Origin: Streptomyces sp. NBC_00289
GTDB lineage: Bacteria > Actinomycetota > Actinomycetes > Streptomycetales > Streptomycetaceae
DNA length: 64,000 nucleotides
Assembly (NCBI RefSeq): GCF_041435115.1
Contig: NZ_CP108046.1
Span: forward strand, 10,540,001-10,604,000
Direction of reading: 5' to 3'
The notes under the pieces were generated by a model. It was given only the letters and a program-made list of their open reading frames with translations, did no database searches and was not told the origin of the DNA. A program made the position numbers and the translations under genes. Below, one piece after another: positions 17,534-26,716 of the stretch (positions are counted from its first letter, which is position 1; every line of letters begins with the position of its first letter).

Positions 17534-17691
17534 CACATACCCCTCGCGGTGGAGCACCGTGCGAGGCGTCCTTAAGGCTGTCGTCATCATCCCGTCCTCC
17601 TGGATCTTGCGAAGATGCGGCTCGGGGACGGGTGCTGCACCACGCGGTTGCGTACGCTCGTCGCCGACCCCGAGAAAGTTCGCTGTTGCCG

Positions 17692-18176
17692 TCATGCGCA
17701 ATCTCTTCGAGTGAGGCAGTGCATGACTCGTACGACCCGCCCTAATTGCCGAGCTCGGCTCACAGACCATTCGAAGAGCAGGCTTGGAGGCCAACCCCGG
17801 ACAGGGGCGGGGAAGCCGGGTGGTCGACCCGTCGGGGGTCGGCCGGTCTGCTGGCTGGCGGCCGTGAGGGCCATGCCAGTCACCAGACCGCACAAATCGC
17901 TGATGAAGATGATGAACAGGGCGCCAGCATGCGGCCGATGGCACGCACCACAGCAAGACCTGCCTGTCATCGTTCGAATGGCCAGGCGTGCGGTCAGTTC
18001 CTTCCGCGTACTGGGCGCCACGTTGTTCTGTAAGGCGCCCCACTGCTTGCCGCTGCGGACCGGCCACACCCGCACGTAGGCCCCGGCCTCACCCATGACG
18101 ACGCCGATGTGTCCGGTGGCCCTGTCTTTCGCCAGTTCACCGATGGCTTGCCATGCACAGGAGCATCCCGACCCGG
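17692..18176 (-). pseudogene. Possible remnant of a small conserved Streptomyces protein, 5' end cut by IS3
   Basis: The minus-strand frame contains AIGELAKDRATGHIGVVMGE, AGAYVRVWPVRSGKQW and KELTARLAIRTMTG. This pattern (short beta-rich domain ending in an Ala/Arg helix) resembles small proteins often found near RsbW-like genes. The upstream end is cut by the IS3 element at 18177. The frame runs on without stop to 17692 with atypical sequence, so the original stop may be lost. The call is tentative. Confidence 0.3.
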
Positions 18177-18242
18177 TGAGGGGCCCCGAAGTTTCCGGAC
18201 AGGGACCCAATAGGGTTGTCCTGAACAGGAAACGAGGAAGAA

Positions 18243-18533
18243 GTGGCGCCACCCAGTAAGTACTCGCCGGAGTTCCGTGAGGAAGCAGTCCAGATCGCGT
18301 TGAGGTCAAGCAAGACGATCTCCGAAGTTGCCCGGGAGCTTGAGCTGAACTCGGAGACGCTACGCGGCTGGGTGAAGAAGCACCAGAAGCAGCAGGAACC
18401 GGCTCCCGATGCAGAATTGACGGTGAACGAGCGGGTACGCCTGAAGGAACTCGAACGGCGGAACCGTGAGCTGGAGATGGAAAACTCCTTCCTGAAAAAA
18501 TGCGCGGCGTACTTCGCGAAGGATCCCCGGTAG
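18243..18533 (+). CDS. IS3-family OrfA (transposase DNA-binding subunit)
   Basis: A 96-residue helix-turn-helix protein, normal length for IS3 OrfA. It starts with GTG at 18243 and reads YSPEFREEAVQIALRSSKTI, SEVARELELNSETLRGWVKK (HTH), then a leucine-zipper stretch LKELERRNRELEMENSFLKK. The stop overlaps orfB by 34 bases in the -1 frame, so a fused OrfAB is probably made by programmed frameshifting near the AAAAAATG run at about 18496-18502. Intact. Confidence 0.88.
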   Translation: MAPPSKYSPEFREEAVQIALRSSKTISEVARELELNSETLRGWVKKHQKQQEPAPDAELTVNERVRLKELERRNRELEMENSFLKKCAAYFAKDPR

Positions 18534-20377
18534 CAAGCAAGTACGAGTTCATCGATGAGATGCGGCTCGACACTGCGGAGTGCGCATACAGCGTCGAGTT
18601 CATGTGCGGCAGACTCGGCGTCTCCAGATCCGGCTACTACGACTGGCGATCCCGCCCGGAATCCGCGACGGCACAGCGGCGCGAGGAACTGAAACTGCTC
18701 ATCAAGAAAGCCTTCGACATTTCCGACAGCACCTACGGCCACCGTCGCATCCAAGCCCAGCTGCACCGCTGGGGCATCAGCGTCGGCCTGGAACTGGTCC
18801 GCCGCCTGATGCGCGAGCTGGGACTTGAGTCCTGCCAGCCACAGCCGAAGAGGTTCAACCTCACCAAGGCCGCGGCCGGCCAAGTGCCGGACCTCGTCGG
18901 CCGCAACTTCACCGCGGACGCACCCGGCGAAAAGCTCGTCGGTGACATTACTTATATCGGGACCGGGGAAGGCTGGCTGTACCTCGCGACGGTAATCGAC
19001 TGCTGCACGAAGGAAGTCATCGGTTACGCGATGGACGACCACTACCAAACCCCACTGATATCCAAGGCGATCCGTAACGCGGCACGGAACAGGAACCTCT
19101 CGGCCGACGCGATATTTCACTCGGATCGCGGCAGTAACGGTGGATTCAACTGGTCGTCGCAACACCCTGATCTCGGAGGTGTGCGACGTGGCCACGGCGG
19201 ACTGGAGTTTGAAGACCAGCGATGTTCCGGAGGGGCGGCGTCGGCAGTGGCGCGCTGACCGTGCGTTGCGGCCGGCGATGCGTTCGCCGGGGCGGCCTGA
19301 TCCTTCTCGGGTCGTGCAGCGCCAGTTCTGGCGACTGATCGCCACGGGGGTCACGACGGTGGAGGCGTCGTTGGTGGTCGGCGTGTCGTGGCCGGTGGGT
19401 GCGAGGTGGTTTCGTCACGCTGGCGGCATGCCTCCGATCTCGTTGGCCGAGCCCTCGGGCCGGTACCTCACGTTCGAAGAGCGCGAGGAGATCGCGATCC
19501 TCATGGCGATGAGCAAGGGCGTGCGCGAGATCGCCCGCGCCCTGGGGCGAGACCCCGGGACAATCTCTCGCGAACTGCGCCGCAACGCCGCCACGCGCGG
19601 CGGCAAGCAGGAATACCGCGCGACGGTCGCCCAGTGGAAGGCTCAGCAGGCGGCCAAGCGCCCGAAGAACGCGAAACTCCTGGGTAACGACCGGTTGCGT
19701 GAGTACGTAGAGGACCGGCTCGCCGGCAGCATCCGTCGCCCCGACAAGATGACCGTCACCGGGCCCAAGACGCCCGCATGGAAAGGGCTGAACAAGCCGC
19801 ACCGTCAGGACAGACGTTGGGCGACGGCATGGAGTCCGGAGCAGATTTCGCACCGACTCCGTGTCGACTTCCCCGATGATGAGTCCATGCGCATCAGCCA
19901 CGAAGCGATCTACCAGGCGCTGTTCATCGAAGGCCGTGGCGCGCTCAAGCGGGAACTGGTGACGTGCCTGCGCACCGGCCGGGCGCTGCGGGCTCCCCGT
20001 GCACGGTCGCAGAACAAGCCGCAGGGGCATGTCACCGCGGACGTCGTCCTCAGCGAACGCCCCGCCGAGGCCACGGACCGCGCGGTCCCCGGACACTGGG
20101 AAGGCGATTTGATTATCGGGACGGGCCGCTCCGCGATCGGCACGCTCGTCGAGCGCAGCAGCCGCTCCACGCTCCTGGTGCACCTGCCCCGTCTGGAGGG
20201 CTGGGGCGAGAATCCGCCCGTGAAGAACGGCCCCTCGCTCGGGGGCTACGGCGCGATCGCGATGAACGCGGCGCTCACCACGTCGATGACGCAATTGCCT
20301 GAGCAGCTACGTAAGACCCTCACCTGGGACCGTGGGAAGGAACTCTCCGGTCATACCCAGTTCGCTCTCGATACCGG

Positions 20378-21261
20378 GAGCCTTTTTCACTTGTACGGCC
20401 TGCGGGTGAGCGTCGGTGAAGTGTTGACGGTGGCGTGCCGAACGGGGCATCCCGTTGGTTTGGAGAGTCGCCAGGCATAACCTTCACCTGCGGAGATGCC
20501 CCGTGTTCTCCTATCCTGCCGGATGCGATGTCGATCCGGAGCTCCTGGAGCTGGTCACGATGGTGATCGCGTCCTGTGAAGCCGGCCGGCGCTGCAGACT
20601 GCGTCCGTACGACCGGGCCCGGTGCACCCTGGTCTACCTGCGCAAGCACGACACCCTCGAACAGATCGCCGCAGGCTTCGGCATCAGCACGGCCACCGCC
20701 TGGCGCTACGTGAACCACACGATCGGGCAACTTGCGGAGCACGCGCCGTCGTTGACCGAGGCGCTCACCAGTCATCACACGGACGGCTACGTGCTGCTGG
20801 ATGGCACCGTCGCGGAGACCGACCGGGTCCAGGCGCCGGGGCACTTCTCCGGCAAGGTCCGCCGCGAGGGCGTGAATCTGCAGGTCATTGCGGCAGAAGA
20901 GGGCAAACTGCTGTGGATGTCACCCGCCCTTCCGGGCGGCACCCACGATGTGACGGCCGCCCGCGAGCACGCCATCGTCGACACCTGCGCGCGACTGGAC
21001 CTCGAGATCCTCGCGGACAAAGGGTACGTCGGGGCCGGCGGCACTGTGATCACCCCGATCAAACGACGGCCCGGAACTGAACTGCCCGACAAGCACAAGA
21101 CGTCGAACAAGGTCCACGCCGCACTGCGTGCTCCCGTCGAGCGAACCATCTCCCGGATCAAGCAGTGGCGGATCTTCCGGCATGCCCGCGTCAGTCCGAA
21201 CAGACTCACGTCAGTAGCTGCCGCGATCCTCACCCTCATGATCTACACGTGAAAAAGGCTC
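20378..21261 (+). mobile_element. IS5-type (DDE_Tnp_4) element inserted in the IS30 transposase
   Basis: An 884-bp element. Perfect 13-bp ends GAGCCTTTTTCAC (left) and GTGAAAAAGGCTC (right). The target duplication CGG is at 20375-20377 and 21262-21264. The innermost of three nested insertions, it has an intact transposase and is therefore the youngest and most likely active. Confidence 0.88.
20503..21252 (+). CDS. IS5-type transposase, DDE_Tnp_4 domain
   Basis: A 249-residue transposase starting at GTG 20503 (VFSYPAGCDVDPELLELV). The HTH region reads DTLEQIAAGFGISTATAWRY. Catalytic motifs are GYVLLDGTVAETDRVQAPGH (Asp), LEILADKGYVGAGGTVITPI (Asp) and ALRAPVERTISRIKQWRIFR (Glu), characteristic of the HARBI1-like group. 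The gene fills its element and ends nine bases before the right terminus. Intact. Confidence 0.9.
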   Translation: MFSYPAGCDVDPELLELVTMVIASCEAGRRCRLRPYDRARCTLVYLRKHDTLEQIAAGFGISTATAWRYVNHTIGQLAEHAPSLTEALTSHHTDGYVLLDGTVAETDRVQAPGHFSGKVRREGVNLQVIAAEEGKLLWMSPALPGGTHDVTAAREHAIVDTCARLDLEILADKGYVGAGGTVITPIKRRPGTELPDKHKTSNKVHAALRAPVERTISRIKQWRIFRHARVSPNRLTSVAAAILTLMIYT

Positions 21262-22452
21262 CGGGACGAAGGTGTTCTTCGCCGATCCGCACTCGCCCTG
21301 GCAACGACCGACGAACGAGAACACGAACGGGCTGCTGCGCCAGTACTTCCCGAAGGGCACCGATCTCTCCCGCTGGTCGTTCACGGACCTCGAAGCCGTC
21401 GCCATGGCGATCAACAACCGGCCCCGCAAAGTCCTGGGCTGGCGGACGCCGGCCGAGGTCTTCGAAGAACAGCTACGCTCGCTGCAACAGCCCGGTGTTG
21501 CAACGACTGGTTGAACTCGCCAACTACATGTCAGCCGAGTTCGGGAGGACGCTGGACCGGTTCGGGCTCCGCAGATCTGCCGGCCGCACCGGGATCTGTT
21601 TCGACAACGCCATGGCCGAATCATTCTTCGGCGCCCTGAAGAACGAGCGCGTATCAAGGGTGACTTACCTGACCCGCGAGGTCGCCCGGCAGGACATCAC
21701 TCGCTACATCGAATTCTGGTACAATCGCAAACGCCTCCACTCGGCGGTGGGGTACCGCCCTCCACGCGAAGTCCATGCCGAGTACGAGAAGTTGCGAATC
21801 GCCGCGTGAATAAACGGTCAGAAGCCTGTCCGGAAAACGCGAGGCCCCTCACGGATACCCCAGCCAAAAGGTCAGGCTGGTTACCCAACTTGGGTAATAT
21901 CGCAGCGAGTAGAATCCGCGACGTTGCATAGCCCTCGCAGTGGAGCATGCCCAATGCCCGACGCCGACTGGCCGCAGGAACTGCCTGCCCGCTTGCTCAC
22001 CGATCCCGAGATGATCAATGCGTGCCGAGTTCGGGACTTCGGCAGAGTGTTCCGACTGGTGAAGACGAGAGCAGGCATTTACCCGTCGATGATCGCAAGG
22101 CGATGCGAGCTGACGCCGAGCCGCGTCGGCGAGGTCATGGCGGGGCGTCGCCAGTTGCTGTACATGGACGTCATCGAGCGCATCGCCGACGGCCTGCGGA
22201 TTCCAGGGCACATGCTCGGACTTGCGCGACGTCCCTGGGAGACGCCTCAAGCGCTCGTAGTCACCGAGCGTGAGGAGGCCCAAGTGCCAGAGCTGGCGCA
22301 GAGCCCCCCTGCGTCCCTGCCTGGGCCCGATGTGGACAGCATCCTGGCACTGACCACGCCAACCAGCCTTAACGCAGCGACTCTTGAGGCATTCCGCTCC
22401 TCCGTCGAGGACTACTGGCGACGAGACGACCAGCACGGCGGGGAGGCTCTTA

Positions 22453-23337
22453 GAGGTCCTAACAAAGGCGTTGGACGTGGCGGTGGGTGATCAGGCAGAC
22501 GGCGAGCCCGAGGAACGCTTCGTGGATGTCGTCGCGTCGCTCCCAGCGGATGCGCAGGCGGCGAAAGCCATGGAGCCAGGCGATCGTGCGCTCGACGACG
22601 TAGCGGAAGATGCCCAGACCGGTGCCGTGCGGCTCGCCTCGCTTCGCGATCACGGGGCGGATCCCTCGCTGCCAGAGCAGGCGCCGGTACTTGTCGTGGT
22701 CGTAGCCGCGGTCGGCCAGCAGCGCGTCCGGCCGTCGGCGCGGTCTGCCGGCCCGGCCCGCGACGGCCGGGATCTTGTCCAGCAGGGGCTCGAGTTGGGT
22801 GACGTCGTTGCGGTTTCCGCCGGTCAGTGACACCGCGAGCGGGATGCCCTGTCCGTCGACGATGAGGTGGTGCTTGCTGCCCGGACGTGCGCGGTCGACC
22901 GGGCTGGGTCCGCTTTTGGGCCCCGTCGGGCCGCGCGAACGTGCGAGGAATCGATCACCGCCCTCGACCAGTCCAGCTGGTTCTTCGACCGCAGTTTCTC
23001 CAGCAGCAGCACGTGCAGCTGGTCCCAGACGCCGGCCTCGTTCCAGGCCGCCAGGCGCCGCCAGCAGGTCATCCCCGAGCCGAAGCCCAGCTCCTGGGGC
23101 AGGTACTCCCACTGGATCCCGGTATGCAGGACGAAGAGGATCCCGCACAGGGCCTGGCGGTCCGGCACTCGAGGTCTGCCCTCGACCTGCTTCGGCGCCG
23201 GCTCGGGCAGCAACGGCTCGATGAGTGACCAGAGTTCATCCGACACGATCCACGGTCGCGACTGGCGTTTCCCCACGACCAGACCAACGAGCAGACAAGC
23301 CAACAGTCACCTGATCGACAACTTTTGTTAGAGCCAG
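22453..23337 (-). mobile_element. IS5-family element (two-frame transposase) with TTA duplication
   Basis: An 885-bp element. Ends share the core CTAACAAA (left GAGGTCCTAACAAAGG; right, reversed, CTGGCTCTAACAAAAG). The target duplication TTA is at 22450-22452 and 23338-23340. Removing it restores the XRE/TPR gene reading GEALRPAVVGQLRHVV. Confidence 0.85.
22459..23303 (-). CDS. IS5-family transposase made by -1 frameshift (OrfA/OrfB)
   Basis: Two overlapping frames. OrfA (23303-22824) has the N-terminal domain SDELWSLIEPLLPEPAPKQV and ends with the first catalytic region AVIDSSHVRAARRGPK. OrfB (in frame to 22459) continues GPKSGPSPVDRARPGSKHHL, LADRGYDHDKYRRL (second Asp) and RYVVERTIAWLHGFRRLRIR (Glu). 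The switch is at the CCCAAAAGC run (near 22913-22921), a plausible -1 slippery site, so a fused transposase is expected. Such frameshift expression is known in several IS5 subgroups. No other defect is seen. Confidence 0.85.
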
Positions 23338-24159
23338 TTAGGCCGGCCGTCGTTGGTCAGCTTCGCCATGTGGTCGGCCTTCTGAAAGAGAATCGCCCTC
23401 CGGCCATCCAGAACGGCCTGTACGAAATCGCGGCCGAGCTCGCACGCCTCACTGACTGGATTCACTTCGACGCCCGTCAATACAATCAGGCGCGCACCTA
23501 CTTTGCCAAGGCCCTGCAACTCGCGAAGACCATCGACGACCGTCAGTTCATGGCCAACGTCCTCGCCTGTATGAGCTTGCAGGCGACCTATCAGGACAAG
23601 CCCGCGGACTCCCTGGCACTCGTGACCGCCGCCCAAGACCAGGCCCGCTCGGCGAGCGACACCACCCCGCGCGTCCGGTCGATGCTCTCTATGCGGGAAG
23701 CCTTCGCCCATGCCACGCTCGGCAGCCAAACATCCACTCACCGGGCGATCAGGGAAGCACACCGTCAGTTCGAGCAGATCCAGGCGAGCGACCCGGATCC
23801 GGTGTGGGTTGCCTACTTCGACGAGCCGAAACTCATCGTGGATACTGGCATTGCCCATGGCCGACTGGGCGAGGCTGCGATGGCTGAACCGTTGATTGCG
23901 GACGCCTTACGTCGGGAAGCTCGCGCCAATCAGCGCGGCCGCGCGTTCCACGCCTTTTGGCTGGCTCGCACACAGCTTGACCAAGGAAAGCTCGATCAGG
24001 CGTGCCACACCGCGACGCAAGCTCTGGAATCAGCATCGGCTGTGGCTTCGGAGCGAGTGTCAGGCCACTTTAGGGAGTTCTATGACCAGTTGGCCCCACA
24101 CAGGCAAGAGCCCGTAGCCCTCGCCTTCGAGGCGCGGCTACGGGAACTCCTGCCACCCG

Positions 24160-24693
24160 TCAGTGGATCGCTTCATCCATGAGCACGTACAGGAGGCCGA
24201 CAAGAGATCCGCTGCTTACGATCTCTCGGCGGTCGATCATCCCGCGTATTTCGCTGAGCGGAATCCATTCGATGCGGTCGGACTCGTTCTTCTCCGTGGG
24301 CGGGCCGTCGTAAGTCGCCCCGTCCGCCCGGAACACGTGATGTTGCGAGTCCGTGATGCCGTTGGCCGGCTCGGCGTAAATCAACGGCTTGATGGGACCG
24401 GGACGCCAGCCCGTCTCCTCCAGGACTTCGCGGGCCGCAGCCGCTTCAGGAGTCTCGCCCTCCTCGACCAGGCCCATTGGCAACTCCCAGGCCCATGCGT
24501 CCGTGATGAAGCGGTGCCGCCACATCATCAGCACTTCTTGGTGGTCGTTGACGACGGCAGCCACGGCCAGGTGCCGGAGGCGGACGACGTGGTATTCCCA
24601 CCTGCGCCCGTCAGGCTGTTGGACGTCGACCAGACACAGATTTACCCAAGGATTGGTGTAGATCTGTCGTTCACCGTGGGTCTTCCACTCCAT
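24160..24693 (-). CDS. NUDIX hydrolase
   Basis: A 177-residue NUDIX-fold hydrolase, likely cleaving a nucleoside diphosphate linked to another moiety, ADP-ribose-like substrates being common. The NUDIX box spans residues 74-96 and fits Gx5Ex7REUxEExGU: GLVEEGETPEAAAAREV then LEETGW. An upstream beta-sheet stretch HLAVAAVVNDHQEVLMMWRH and a downstream acidic helix complete the fold. The ATG start is at 24693. It converges with the XRE/TPR gene. Streptomyces often carries a NUDIX gene beside an XRE/TPR regulator, which supports a functional pair. Exact substrate is not inferable. Confidence 0.9.
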   Translation of the reverse strand: MEWKTHGERQIYTNPWVNLCLVDVQQPDGRRWEYHVVRLRHLAVAAVVNDHQEVLMMWRHRFITDAWAWELPMGLVEEGETPEAAAAREVLEETGWRPGPIKPLIYAEPANGITDSQHHVFRADGATYDGPPTEKNESDRIEWIPLSEIRGMIDRREIVSSGSLVGLLYVLMDEAIH

Positions 24694-24966
24694 ACCTGCG
24701 GCCCCTCTCGATCGGTCTCCAGGATCTCAGACCGATCCGGAGAGGAAAACAAGATCGCCTTTTTCGCGTCAGCCTGACGAGAGTGCGGAGGGGGGACAGC
24801 TTGGAGCAGCACTTCCGCTGGGGCATCCAGCCACCGATCATGGAGCCAACCATGCGGCTGCCACCCCCCAGCACGACCTCGATTCTGCTTTCGCTCTGCT
24901 GACCATCTGATGCCCGGGTGTCGTGTGTGGTCGGGGAGCCGGGGAGTCCGGCTGTCGTGCAGTGCC

Positions 24967-25470
24967 TCAGTACTGTTCGGTCTCCACGAAGCCCGCGTCC
25001 GCGTCGTCGTCGGCGCCGAACGCGTCCGCCGCGGCGGTCGGGTCGAATCCGGGCGGGCTGTCCTTGAGGGCCAGGCCCATGCCGGCCAGCTTCGCCTTGA
25101 CCTCGTCGATGGACTTCGCACCGAAGTTGCGGATGTCCAGCAGGTCGGCCTCGGAGCGGGCGGCGAGTTCACCCACGGAGTGGATGCCCTCACGCTTGAG
25201 GCAGTTGTACGACCGGACGGTGAGCTCGAGCTCCTCGATCGGCAGCGCGAGATCGGCGGCCAGGGCGGCGTCCGTGGGCGAGGGGCCCATGTCGATGCCC
25301 TCGGCGTCGATGTTGAGCTCACGCGCCAGACCGAACAGCTCGACCAGGGTCTTGCCGGCCGACGCCATGGCGTCACGGGGACGCATGGCCTGCTTGGTCT
25401 CGACGTCGACGATCAGCTTGTCGAAGTCGGTGCGCTGCTCGACACGGGTCGCCTCGACCTTGTAGGTGAC
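24967..25470 (-). pseudogene. rpoA: RNA polymerase alpha subunit, C-terminal fragment
   Basis: The last 167 residues of Rpo[61 protein letters not shown] (alpha-CTD), [20 protein letters not shown] and the acidic tail ending VETEQY. Apart from one apparent Val-to-Ala change (GELAARS) this matches Streptomyces RpoA as I remember it. Homology begins abruptly at 25470; upstream residues are unrelated and the N-terminal assembly domain is absent. The surviving segment keeps the C-terminal domain that contacts UP elements and activators. An in-frame start at 25620 could in principle express it with a foreign N-terminus. Most likely it is a stray duplicated 3' end carried with mobile DNA. Confidence 0.85.
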
Positions 25471-26716
25471 CTGAGCACGAGGTGTTGCCTCCAGTGGTTC
25501 GGCGCCCGCTATGTGACGCCGTGGATACCACGAAGGGTACGTGCGACAGGGGCGGTAGAGCCGTTGCACAGGCCCGAAGAGGCCTCCCCACATCGCCCGG
25601 TTCGGTGGCCGGAACACCACCGGGCACTCCAGTCACAGAGCCGTCGGCCAGCGGTGAGCTATTCCAGCCGACCTTCTTCCACGCACAGACCGCGTCGGCG
25701 TTCTTGCAGTGCTCGGAGCCGGGATCGCTGGATGTTTGCGTCGCCGTGGGCGATGGCGTGTGCGGTGTGCCGTCATGACTGCGTGAGCGCTTGCCATCGT
25801 CGCTCGAAGTCGGGTGACCACTCGGCGATGTGGGCGGAGGTGATGGGCCGGTTGTACTGGGCGGTGATCCCTTGGCTGGTGCAGGAATGCGCAACGTCTG
25901 TGGGTGTGGGAGCGGGGGTGCGCCGGCGCTGTTGGGCCCAGACGTTGTAGATCCTCCACTGGAGGAAATGCCGGCGGAGGTTGGCAGGGCTGATGGGTTT
26001 GCCACCGCGGCCGAGGAGTCCTTTCTGCGCGCAGTAGGCGGACAGCTCCTCGTCGGTGGGCTCGTTGTCTTTGGCGTTCTGGTATTCCATCCATGCCAGG
26101 TAGTAGCGGTCGGATGCGGTCAGGCTGCCCTGATCGCGGGGTGGCCCCTCTTGCCCGGCTGGGTCGGGTGCGGCGTCGTGGAGGGGCGATCGATGCTTGA
26201 CGGCCTTCCGTGGGTGCAGGGCTGGGGTGTGGATGCTGTGGGCGTCTGCCGACTGGGGGTAGTTGGCGGGCGATAATTCATCCACTGCGAGGGCTTCCAC
26301 TGATTGAGGCGCGAAGAGATCTTGGAGTTCAAGGTCCTGGGGCAGGGGCTGTTGTTGCGGGGGAGATGGCGCATCTGCGGTGGTGGTGATGCCGTACTGG
26401 CTATCAGGCAAGACCCTCCACTGGTCGGTTGGTGCCTCGCCGTCGGAGGGCGCCACCTTCGGGCTGGCACTGGTGGCCTGGTTCGCGGCGTCCTCATTCA
26501 GGTTTCTGCCGTCTGTCACGGTTTTCAGCGCTCTGTCTTCCACCCGGATGGCGTCCGCGGTCTGCCGGACGGTGTGTGGGACCACTGATTGGATGGCGGC
26601 GGGGCCGGCTGGGGCCCCCTGTGTCAAGGGGATGCCGTAGCGGGCTGCCAGGCGCAGCGGCATGAGGGATTCCACCGGGGCCTTGCGCCGCCATGCCCGG
26701 CCGAAGCGGGAGCTAA

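Larger units (their letters stand above)
19188..21514 (+). pseudogene. IS30-family transposase, split by an IS5-type element
   Basis: IS30 transposase with the GTG start at 19188 after CGGAGG. The N-terminal HTH reads RYLTFEEREEIAILMAMSKG and VREIARALGRDPGTISRELR. The DDE domain starts DRAVPGHWEGDLIIGTGRSA (first Asp) and LTWDRGKELSGHTQFALDTG (second Asp). After the insert it resumes KVFFADPHSPWQRPTNENTN (catalytic Glu) and GLLRQYFPKGTDLS. Rejoining 20377 to 21265 gives 480 codons in frame (479 residues, typical of actinobacterial IS30). Confidence 0.88.
19139..21521 (+). mobile_element. IS30-family element inserted in IS3 orfB
   Basis: Imperfect 28-bp inverted repeats: the left end begins GGTGGATTCAACTGG and the right end reads CCAGTCGTTGCAACACC in reverse-complement orientation. 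The target duplication AAC is at 19136-19138 and 21522-21524. It contains an IS30 transposase gene that is itself split by an IS5-type element. Confidence 0.88.
18500..21809 (+). pseudogene. IS3-family OrfB transposase, split by the IS30 insertion
   Basis: The rve-type DDE integrase domain is in two pieces. The left part (18500-19138) reads STYGHRRIQAQLHRWGISVG, EKLVGDITYIGTGEGWLYLA (first Asp) and DAIFHSDRGSN (second Asp). The right part (21525-21809) reads YMSAEFGRTLDRFGLRRSAG, NAMAESFFGALKNERVSRV (catalytic Glu) and YNRKRLHSAVGYRPP. Joining 19138 to 21525 restores 308 codons in frame, proving a clean insertion. As it stands the gene is inactive. Confidence 0.88.
18177..21851 (+). mobile_element. 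IS3-family element, host of two nested insertions
   Basis: Terminal inverted repeats begin TGAGGGGCC at 18177 and end GGCCCCTCA at 21851 (outer ends share TGAGGGGCC, inner parts TTTCCGGACAGG). The 3-bp target duplication CGG lies at 18174-18176 and 21852-21854. After removing the IS30 insert (19139-21521 plus one AAC), the element carries overlapping orfA and orfB as expected. Confidence 0.88.
21954..24182 (+). pseudogene. XRE-family regulator with TPR-like C-terminus, split by an IS5-family element
   Basis: N-terminal Cro/CI-type helix-turn-helix: AGIYPSMIARRCELTPSRVG with EVMAGRRQLLYMDVIERIAD (residues about 37-80). The C-terminal half (after the insert, from 23341) is a helical tetratricopeptide-like region: IAAELARLTDWIHFDARQYN, YFAKALQLAKTIDDRQFMAN, ALVTAAQDQARSAS. 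Removing 22453-23337 and one TTA restores 447 codons in frame. Such Streptomyces regulators often bind small ligands or peptides through the TPR domain. The 3' end overlaps the convergent NUDIX gene by 23 bases, so the two may once have been co-regulated. Inactive as written. Confidence 0.85.

Noticed and set aside
24967..25620. A full-length or functional second rpoA
   Set aside because: The N-terminal assembly domain is missing and homology starts abruptly at 25470.
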